Below are positions 55,217 to 64,000 of a stretch of DNA of 64,000 nucleotides, piece by piece. The translations under genes were made by a program, and so were the position numbers. Location: assembly GCA_035578155.1 (NCBI GenBank), contig JAPWDM010000005.1, forward strand, positions 13,296,832-13,360,831. The letters run 5' to 3'. The notes under the pieces are model-generated. The model searched no databases, was not told the origin of the DNA, and saw nothing but the letters and a program-made list of their open reading frames with translations. Position 1 is the stretch's first letter, and each line of letters opens with the position of its first letter. Source of the stretch: Brachynemurus nebulosus (lineage: Eukaryota; Arthropoda; Insecta; Neuroptera; Myrmeleontidae).

Positions 55217-56405
55217 TTTTACTTTCAATTTTTATTCGTAAATTTTTACCTCATTAGTCCCTTTTATGCACGTAATATTCATCAATCAGCGTCCATCAAT
55301 TTCTGAGCCTATATGAATAAATTTAGATAAGGACAGGTAGATGTTTTATAATCAAATTACACGTTACACCTTGTCGGCGTAATAATGACCATAACACCCT
55401 CTGGCGAATTAACATGTTCGAATCATTTATTAATAAATTATTTAAATGAGGCATCATCGCGTCGTATCGATCATCTAAATATTTTTTTTTTTGTATCACA
55501 TTTTTTTTTACTGACCTTAATTTATTGATAATATTTTTCAATTAAGTTGAATATTTTTACCTTATAGCTAAAAAAAAGCACTAATAGATAATTTATCATT
55601 AAAAAAATATTTCGGTCGGGTGTAGTACCATAATTTCTTTCACATTTTCAAATAAACTCTATATCCCTTTAGTTGGACACACATTAAGTTGGCGCTCTTT
55701 AGTAGTTAAAGAGTTGAATATAAATTATATAGTCTAACTCTAAACGAATTTGATGTTTATGTGCCGAAAACAGAAGGCAAAATATGCAATATCTAGGAAA
55801 AAATTACGTTTAATTTGATTAACTATTTTTATGTCATCGAAGATGACATATTAATATCGTTGTGTGACTGAATAATTATTGAGTTGTACATCCATATTGA
55901 ATAAATGCAAGAGGGCTGTAGAGTTAACAACTATAGAGTTAACAAAAAATCATAAATTAATACTTTCACTGAGATGACATTACTTAGTGCGTGTCAAAAA
56001 CACGCATTTGACGAATTTTTTAAATAGATGAATCATTGCAGAAATACTTTAAAATCGCCGTCAAAATAGGTCAAAAACTGTTTTTCGCGTTGTTAAAGAA
56101 AATTAGATTTCGTGCAAAAAAAAGTTTCATACGAAAGTTATAGAACTACTTAATACCAACAGAATGAGATGTATTCAAAAAAATCTTTAAACTAGAGGTA
56201 ATTTTTTAAAGAACGTAAAAATAAAGTAATTACTTCGGTTGGTTTCATGATTTACCAGACAAGACCGAAGCTGTTTATCACCATTGTCATGTCAAGCGGA
56301 TCTCAGGTATCTCAAAAAAACTATAGTTTTTAGAAAACTTGATTTGAATAAAATATTAGATGATTTAGATTGATTTTTATTATGCATTATTGATTCAACG
56401 TTACA
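55217..56405. other. AT-rich stretch, nothing recognised
   Basis: Near 55986-56020 GTGCGTGTCAAAAACACGCA resembles the inverse of 36075-36100. No gene is supported. Confidence 0.45.
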
Positions 56406-56409
56406 GCTA

Positions 56410-56485
56410 TTATTACAACGAACCGTTATTAGCCTTAATTGTAATATCTCAAGATACTTGAGATTCGTGTGACACGGCGCATCAG
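56410..56485. repeat. Short dispersed repeat, copy 2
   Basis: Counterpart of 22040-22115 in the same orientation. Confidence 0.6.
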
Positions 56486-56489
56486 ATTT

Positions 56490-59400
56490 AAATGGTAATT
56501 TTATGTGCAAAATTCTTACTAACTTTCTTTATCTTGAATATAAATATACAATATTTTGTTGAACAAAGACTTCCAATTTTCTTTACATTTGATGTTGACG
56601 TATTTTAAAATGAAAGAAGAGAAAACGAAGAAGAAGACATTTTAAAATTTATCTGTGTTGTTAGAACATAATAGTGATTGTACATACGTGACACTGCTAA
56701 TTTTATGTGGTATCTGTTTTCTGTTGTTTTATATTATTGTCATTTCATTTCTTGTTATGTGTAGGAAGTATAACACCTTGTTCATCTAATTTATATACTT
56801 AAATTGATATTAAACATTTTTAGTGGACATTTTATTGTAAATGTAGATATCTTCATCATATTAAAATATTCTTGTTATTGTGATAATAAATAAAAATAAT
56901 TGCTAAAAATAATTTGGTATTTTGTCGACAAACACCCGGAACAAAATACCTTAGCTTTTACAATTTTCATCTTTTAAAAATTTAAATAATGATTTTTTTT
57001 TATTTTGGAATCTGGTTACAATTATTCTGTTTATTTTGAGAATAAAAATAATTAAAATGTTTTAGTTTCCACAATTTAGGTACCTGCATTTGACAATATT
57101 CTTATGCAATGCAATCAACTTATGCAATTAAAATGTTTAGAATTTCTACAATTTATTATAACTTTATTAAGCACACGAATAGAATGAGCAATAAATTAAT
57201 GTAATTTTCTGGTAACCAATTTTGTACTTTTCTTTTAGTTTTCTTACACTTTTAAAATGATTTCCTAGTTTAAAAATTAAAAATTTCTTTGATTTCTTTT
57301 TCTTTGAACAAAAAAAATATTTTTTTTTTTGATTAAACGAAATATATCAATGAATTTTTTTTTTCAGCAGTCAAAAAATATTTTTTTGAACAAAAAATAT
57401 ATTTTTTGAAAGGGAATAAAATATCAAAGATAGATTTGATTTTTGAAGTTCTTTATTAGTTTTGGGATGAAATCATTCGGTTATGCGGCTCGGTAATGAG
57501 ATGCCGGCCTTGGTAGTAAATTTGGGTGTCGTTCATTTTCCCAAAAAAAAAAAACAATAATAAAAACAGTAAAAAACCATTGAAAAAAGTATAAAAAATA
57601 GCTTGCTTATAATAGGTGCAAAATTGTCCCACTTATAATAGGTGCAAAATTGTAATCAACGGACATGTAAATTTCGGGTTGCGCTAACAATGCAATGGAC
57701 CTATTAAAATTTTAAAAAAATTTTTTAAAAATTTATATTTGAAATTACTATTTACAAAATTATGAAAATAACCAAAATTTTTGATATTGCAAACAGGACA
57801 ATTTTTCAATTTGATCGCAAACTGAAAACAAAGTTTAAATAATAGTTTGTTTCACAAATAGTTACAAAATGAGATGACGTAAGAGTGTCATTTGGAATTC
57901 AAGAATTCCAAAGGGTTATCCATGTTATGTACCTAAATAATGCATAACATTATGCATACTAATACAGTGAAAATATCATCACTAAAGTAAATTTAATTTA
58001 GAAAAATAAATTTGCAGGTCAAATTATTTTGTGAAAATTTACTGTTGATAATTATGTAAATTATTTAATTTTGTCTAAGTTTCACTGACTTTTTTAAAAT
58101 TTTTAACAACGATGGCAGTGGAATTTTAACTGTCATTAAATTTTTTTATTTAAAGCTTGTCATCAGTTATTTTTGATATTTCCTTGTAATTTTAGTGTGT
58201 TTTGTGATCTGTAAGATATTTCTGATATGTATTTATTTAATTATTATGGTGGCTTAAAATGTCTGGTGATACTCTTGTGCTGCTAAATTTTGTTTAAATC
58301 GTTCAAAACAAAATTTCAATTTATGTTTTTTCTGAGTGCCATTTGATGCAAATTTGTATTATTATAATTTGAATGCTTATGTAAAAATACGTTAAATAAT
58401 AAATAATTATTAATATTTTATAATAATTCAGTTAATATTTTCGATTTCGACAGTGGTTGGTGCTAATAGGTCATGACCATCTTCCATCTAAATTCTCGTG
58501 TTGAATACTGTCATCAATTTCGCGTTTGCTCAATTCATTTTGATGAAAGTTGCTTTTAGTTGTTCATATAATTTAACATGACCATTATCAACCCTCAATC
58601 TCACATGTACAAACACATACAATCACATAAGTAAATAAGGACATACATAATTTTTTGTACTTATATAAAAAAAGGATAGAAAGTGCGTTTCGCTACTGCC
58701 TACTGGTAATAATCTTTTATTTATACTGTGCTGAAAACAATCTCAAAAGTGTTCCTGTAGAGCTGTAGTATCTAGTTAAATAATTTGATAATCACCATAG
58801 ACCAGAAATATCCATCTTTGATGAAATTTTTGAGGTTGGATAGATATATCATTTGCCACTTATAAAATAATAACGGTTGAAATAAAATCAATAACAATAC
58901 TTCTAAATAAAAAAAAAGTAATTATTTATAGATGTATCTTTTTGATTTCAAATCGAAATCAATTTAAAATTTGATCTAGTTTAAAAAATAATAAATGAAA
59001 TTAGTGTGAGCGATTGAAAACAGAAAATGCGTTGTAGTAGTAGGAGGGTTAGTTTTAAATAAAAACAAAAGAGAGCCCGGAGGGCCACCCAACATTCTAG
59101 CCAGATCATAATGTATCACATATTTAACCCTTCAATTTAATCTATTTAAAACGGACATAACACACAAACAAACAGCTGGTATTATTTTTTTTTTCTTTTT
59201 TTTTTGGTAGGTAAGCTGTTTGTTACCTGATTGAGGAACACACGTTCCACTGATTTTTAACAACTTTTCAAATAACAATTATTATTTCGACTGATATTTA
59301 TGGTTTTTGTTTTGGTTTTAAATAATAATCTTCTCTTTCTTGGATTTTTATATTGTAGGGTGTACTTGATACGAAAAAAAAATACGAAGTGATGCACTTT

Positions 59401-59830
59401 AAATGATAATAGGTAATGTGTTTCTTAGTGGAAAAAGAAATGGTAAGCAATTAGTAACCGTTAACATTTCGGTAAACCGATAATTATGCACGCGCCTCAT
59501 GTAAGTGTTTTATTATTTTACGATTTCACACTGTTTTCAAGATATTATTAAAGAAAATGTTAAATGATACCGTTGTTTACAGTGGTAAGCCAGATTAGTT
59601 TTTTGATGTGAAAACGTCTGCAAATTCAGTTTGATAATAATCAGACCAAACTTTTCGATGTAACACTTTTGCGTAAAATTTCGTGTTGCTGTATTGTGGT
59701 CATTAGTGGACCAACTGGATCGAATTTTTATTTGTGTATTCTTAGTTTTTAAGTGAATTTCTATGGCAGAACTATGGTAAGACTATGGCAGAAATCCGTT
59801 TTGAAGTCTCGAGAAACCGAAAATGAGGTT
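56490..59830. other. Long AT-rich stretch, one small tandem repeat
   Basis: At 57606-57655 a unit containing CTTATAATAGGTGCAAAATTG is present twice in tandem. No coding frame, RNA gene or transposon ends were recognised in the rest. Confidence 0.45.
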
Positions 59831-59837
59831 CACTAAA

Positions 59838-59839
<2 letters not shown>

Positions 59840-59906
<67 letters not shown>
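59840..59906. repeat. (TA)n microsatellite
   Basis: About 33 TA dinucleotides in a row, followed by a short CATA tract. Confidence 0.95.
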
Positions 59907-59908
<2 letters not shown>

Positions 59909-59909
59909 T

Positions 59910-60246
59910 ACATACATACATATATAGTCAAAATTTTGGCCAATTTTAGTGTTTTTTTTTGGCCAGAATTGAAAAATTTTTTTGATTTTTTTACACCATC
60001 GAAAAGAGCGTAAAAAATTGCATAAGACAAGCTTTTAAAACGTTCTAAATGAACTAGATTTTGAGAAAAATTAAGAAATTTACTGAATTTGTTTACAATA
60101 AATGTTTCATTGTTTTTATCATTACAGTAACAATATTTATATGTTTCATTTTTCAAAATAAAAATTAACTAACTTTTCAAGAAGGCGTCATCATCGATTT
60201 TGAAAATTTGTTTTCTGTTAGAGAGCTAAACTAATTTAAATGGATC
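59910..60246. other. AT-rich stretch ending in a diverged 119-bp-type unit
   Basis: From about 60190, CGATTTTGAAAATTTG and GTTAGAGAGCTAAACTA match the unit described at 38040-38500. The rest of the unit lies after the hAT element at 62795. Confidence 0.6.
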
Positions 60247-60888
60247 CAGGGGCGGATCTACTAATGGTCTTTTTGGGCTGCAGCCCAGGGCCCCGTGGAT
60301 ATAAGGGGCCCCCTTCATACGAAGACTGACATTACTTAACATTAAAAAACATAATAAACCGCGTAGGAACTACCACTTTCTATGTATACCACAAATATAG
60401 TCAGTAATAGAGTTGCGAATTTTGTTTCACTTACAATTAGGTAGTTTCATTCACTAGAATTCGTTCACTTGAATGAACCGGTTCATTTCATTCGCTCATT
60501 TCGTTCAGTTAGACTTGAGAAAAAGTAAATAGAATGAATGATGAAAAACTGATGTTAATAAAAAATTTATGTATTATGTACATATTAGTGATAAGTGCAA
60601 ACAAGTAAAAAAAGGGTAATTAAACAATTTCTAAAGGCTAAATAAATACTATTGAAAGCGTGTATAAGTTTAGGTATCCTGAAATTAACTAGTAATTCTT
60701 TATATTTTGAGACAGAAAATATACTCATCCTTTTAAAGAAAATTTAATTTCTTAAAATAACCAACCCTGAATACAGTAATAGAAATACAGAATTCAGCAA
60801 TTAAAATTTAAATATTTACTGGTGTCTAATTTTTAACAAATAAATTTCAGTTAGTAAAACGTGGCAAAATATTGTTGAAAAGTAAAAT

Positions 60889-61660
60889 ATGTCTGCTAGA
60901 AAATACAAAAGTGGAGCTAAAAAGCGAAAATTACAGTTAGTTCGAGAAAAAGAAAAAAACAAATGTACAAAAATTGAAACTTTTTTTTAAATCAGAACAA
61001 AAAAATGAGAATACAATAGTTATTATAAATCCATTAACAAGCGAAGGGAAAGAGAACTTAGCTGAAAATAGTCTAGCCGAAGGGAGGGGAATATCGCAAA
61101 ACCAAGAAAAAAATACCCGTGATGAAAATGCACCATAAACTGCCATTAGCTCTCTAATCTCTCTGAAAAAGATATTGTTCTTCACCAAGAGGACAGCAAT
61201 ACTGACGCGGAAAAAGATTAGGCAAATATTTACTTTCACTTTGACTTTGAAAAATCTGTTGACGTGGGCTTGTGGCCAATGTCGCTAAATAATGATTTTA
61301 TTAGCAGCATCCTCTCACATGAAATGACTGACTTTCAAAATAAAGATCCAAGAAATATATATTCAGCTTCGACTTCAAGAAATATTATAAAGAACAAAAC
61401 AGGTCATTTTCAAATAGATATTTCACTAAGAAAATGAAAAATGGCCAATTGCTGCAAAGATCTTGGTTATGTTATTCAACCAGTACTGGTAGTGTATTTT
61501 GCTTGGCTTGCAAACTTTTTTCAAAAACTCAGCTTCTCAATACACAACTGGATTTTCTGATTGGAAACACGTAGGAACGTGTTTAGAAAATCACGAAAAT
61601 TGAAATGAACATAAAAGCTCAATGTTAGTGTGGTTAACACGAAAAGAAAATAAGTTTGTT
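60889..61660 (+). pseudogene. hAT transposase (ZMYM1 / TTF-type finger) remnant
   Basis: The ancestor is a hAT transposase of the type annotated as zinc finger MYM-type 1-like. From the ATG at 60889 the frame reads MSARKYKSGAKKRKLQLVRE, a basic N-terminus typical of these proteins. A shift in an eight-T run then leads to an acidic linker (TSEGKENLAENSLAEGR). After further stops, VDVGLWPMSLNNDFISSIL and a segment around NKTGHFQIDISLRK precede YSTSTGSVFCLACKLFSK, which matches the TTF-type finger (Y-xS-S--V-C--CKLF). At least three frame changes or stops are needed. The catalytic region and C-terminal dimerisation domain are not found. It is a pseudogene. Confidence 0.85.
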
Positions 61661-61798
61661 TTGGACAATTTTATAAGTTCACATTACAAACATGTTTACT
61701 TTTGCGATAATGTCTTGACAGTACTTGTTTGTGTACCTGTCATATAAATTAAATACTTAATATTATATTATTTCTTTTTATATACCTTCCTATACATA

Positions 61799-62659
61799 AG
61801 GTAACGGGCCTAGTTTCTGACCTTTTAAGAGTGACGGCTGAGGTTAAACGACAGTAATAAATATAAGTTTAAACTTAAGAGACAATTAATAATTTTATCA
61901 ACTAGTTTATGGCTTTCAAAATAAAGTCATACAAGTAAAATAATTATTTGAATTGAATTAATAATTTAAATTAATGTTTTAAAAATTGACAAAAAGGACC
62001 CAGTTTCTGACCTTCAAAATTTCTCATGTGACAGTTTCTGACCCCGACAGTGGCCTAGTTTCTGATTCTTACATTTAAAAATACAGTTTTTTAAAATTTA
62101 ATTTATAAATAATTTTTTATTGATAAAAATGAATGTTTAATGTTATATACGTTATGAAAAATAACAAAAACTAATCGAAGATAACTATAAATAACAAAAT
62201 AACTAACAAAAACTGGTTAGAATTTAATTGGGCCATACCACTTTAGAAGTGAGCCTAGTAATTGACCCTCATATTTCAGTAATAAAAATCATTCTAAGGT
62301 ATTTTATAAATATTTTAAAATAAATTTTAAACAAATATTAACCTGCTCATATATTTTTAATTAAGTTTTCATACTTACATGATGAATATTGCACAGATCA
62401 AAATGAGTACTTTGTAACATAAACTGTTAGGAAAATACCAAAAAAATAGTTTTTACACACATTTTAAACTTAAAAATTTTTTTTATTTAGTTAATATATT
62501 CTAAACTTTTTAAATTGCTGTTCATTAGACACAGAATAGATTACTTTAAATTAAGAATTTATTTTTTTTTCTTATTTAAAATATAGTTTTTTTATTAATT
62601 TATAACAAAGTTGAAAAGTTCAGAAACTGGGCCAGGGTCAATTACCGGGTCTTTTACCT
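61799..62659. mobile_element. TA-flanked TIR element nested in the hAT
   Basis: AGGTAACGGGCC at the left and, inverted from the right, AGGTAAAAGACC, with TA on both sides (61797-61798, 62660-62661). The phrase (C)CTAGTTTCTGACC or a close variant recurs at about 61810, 62000, 62031 and 62051, and inverted near 62618. No coding frame. Confidence 0.75.
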
Positions 62660-62802
62660 TAATACGTTTTATACGTTTTGGAAAATAATTATTTCATCAA
62701 ATTGAAATTAGTGTGTTTAATTGGGTGACCTTTCAAATTGGGGGCCCCCAAGTAGTGTTAGCCCACATCCACCTAAAGTCACTGTCCGCCCCTGAATGGA
62801 TC

Positions 62803-63575
62803 AAATTGTTATATGAGATCTGATTATCTGAAGAATTGTAGGTAAAAAAGAATAATTTTGTTTTAAATGTAGTATTAAAAATTTCTTTATATAAATAAAT
62901 AGTCTAATAGTAATTTGTATTTATTTGAATTTGTTTACAATGTTTGCATCATACATGTGTTTTATAATAAAAACTTTAGTAGTGTGGCGAACAAGAATCC
63001 ATACTTGGATATTAGTGAATTTTTGATAATATTAAATTACCAGACAAGAATGTAAAACATTAAACAATTTTTTTTTTTTTGAGAAAACTAGCAGTATAAA
63101 TAGTGAAAGCGCCGCTAGATGGTCAGACAGATGGACACATACACTTGTCATTGTTGTTATTGTTGCTTGAAAGGCAATTTACATGACAATTTGTTTCATT
63201 CATATAAAATTATTACGTATAGTTGTATCAATTAGAGTACTCGCACACTAATAACTTTTCGTTGTACAACTGTTTAGTCATTCGGATAATATGCATGCAT
63301 AGGATCCAATTAAAAGGTCGACGAGCCCGATTAAAATATCGGTGAGCAGAACAACTCAAACTCTTAAAGTTGTTTTCTAATAATATCAGTATCTACTTTA
63401 TGAGAGCAACTGGTAAAATATTTTCGATTGAGTTGGTTTGTTATTACATTTTTTCTTGCCCGTATAAGAAGGAAAAGTAAGACCAATTTGAGCATGTGCG
63501 ATTTTTAAAGGATCTTAACCTTTTGGGGCCTGACGAACCCAGACAACCAAAAATTCGAATGGAAATTCCGAACCT
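62803..63575. other. AT-rich stretch, nothing recognised
   Basis: No supported gene or repeat beyond the end of the split unit near 62830. Confidence 0.5.
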
Positions 63576-63579
63576 TTTG

Positions 63580-63830
63580 TATCCAGGCTCAAAATAATTC
63601 TGTATACGGGGCATTAAAAGCAGGAAAATTTTGACACATTTTGATCAGTGATTCTGGAGGAGTTATTACCATTTTAAATTTTTTAGTAAAAATCAAAATT
63701 TTTTTTTCGATTTACTCCGGACGTTGTTTATCAAAATCGATAAAACTTAAATGAAAGACGTATAAACAAGATCATACGTCACGTGAGAGAAACGAATTTC
63801 AATAACAACATTTTTAAGTAGGTTTCTTAT
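63580..63830 (+). repeat. Dispersed repeat S, copy 2
   Basis: GGCTCAAAATAATTCTGTAT and GGGGCATTAAAAGCA, followed by GTGATTCTGGAGGAGTTATT, correspond to 22976-23100. Confidence 0.65.
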
Positions 63831-63832
63831 AT

Positions 63833-64000
63833 TTTAGCACGAGTCTTGCCACATAAGTCTTGGTATTGTTTTTGCAACTATACTTTTAATTTTTGTTTTG
63901 GTCTGGCGAGATTATGCATGCAAAACCGGGACAAAACTGCAAGCTAAGTGCGGTTGCACACCTAGGAGATACGACACAACCGATATGACATGAGAGACAT
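63833..64000. other. Window end; possible decayed CAAGAC-type MITE
   Basis: GAGTCTTGCC and AAGTCTTGGTATTG recall the CAAGAC-rich hAT MITE, but no terminus is visible. Confidence 0.25.

Larger units (their letters stand above)
60247..62794 (+). mobile_element. 2.55-kb hAT element (ZMYM1-like)
   Basis: CAGGGGCGGATCTACTAATG and GTCCGCCCCTG are the inverted ends. The octamer AATGGATC is duplicated exactly on both sides (60239-60246, 62795-62802). It holds a decayed transposase 5' part and a second, TA-flanked element (61799-62659) nested in its 3' half. Confidence 0.93.

Noticed and set aside
59833..60156. 107-codon open frame on the minus strand
   Set aside because: A third of it is Tyr-Ile repeats from the (TA)n microsatellite; the rest is Lys/Asn-rich chance coding.

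Overview
This window reads as a piece of an AT-rich animal nuclear genome, most likely an insect. The evidence is its repeat content: mariner, PIF/Harbinger, hAT, a FLYWCH-bearing Mutator-like element, a piggyBac-type element, and insect-style RTE-like 3' ends with (GACA)n tracts. A tRNA gene with a Pol III terminator supports a nuclear origin. No bacterial operon structure or CRISPR array was seen. I could not recognise any intact host protein-coding gene, and no open frame over 130 codons is convincing, so the window is best read as intergenic or intronic DNA built from nested, mostly dead transposons. A hemipteran host is only a guess.

Layout. 0-10 kb: AT-rich background, two copies (1.64-2.80 and 8.64-9.84 kb) of a dyad-symmetric repeat carrying heat-shock-element-like sites at a 103-bp period, two copies of a TA-flanked CACGGAGAG element, and a 185-bp hAT MITE. 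10-16 kb: a 400-bp hAT MITE, a CAAGAC-rich hAT remnant, and a three-level nest (minisatellite, hAT, Harbinger MITE). 16-25 kb: a deleted mariner (18.48-19.00 kb), a complete 859-bp Mutator-like element with a FLYWCH pseudogene (19.26-20.12 kb), an RTE-like element, a TIR element, a 24-bp-arm hairpin and a tRNA-Thr(AGT) gene. 25-27 kb: a GC-richer block ending in poly-A on the minus strand, made of short hairpins joined by A-rich linkers repeating ATCACAGAT. 27-35 kb: TTAA-flanked and hAT-like elements with nested insertions.

35.7-42.1 kb is a 6.2-kb hAT element with a perfect 8-bp target duplication, sitting in the centre of an older palindromic element. It contains a HARBI1-like fragment, a further palindrome, a Harbinger MITE and a diverged 429-bp tandem duplication. 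43.5-56 kb holds further foldback, piggyBac-type, hAT, TA-type, Harbinger (with a HARBI1-like pseudogene), TTAA-type and RTE-like elements. 60.25-62.79 kb is a hAT element with perfect 8-bp duplications, a ZMYM1-like transposase pseudogene and a nested TA-type element.

There is no pathway to reconstruct. The genes that can be named are transposase relics, and their relations are insertion order. Several insertions have their empty site represented elsewhere in the window. The most unusual signals are the periodic heat-shock-element array and the hairpin/ATCACAGAT array; both are sequence observations with untested function.
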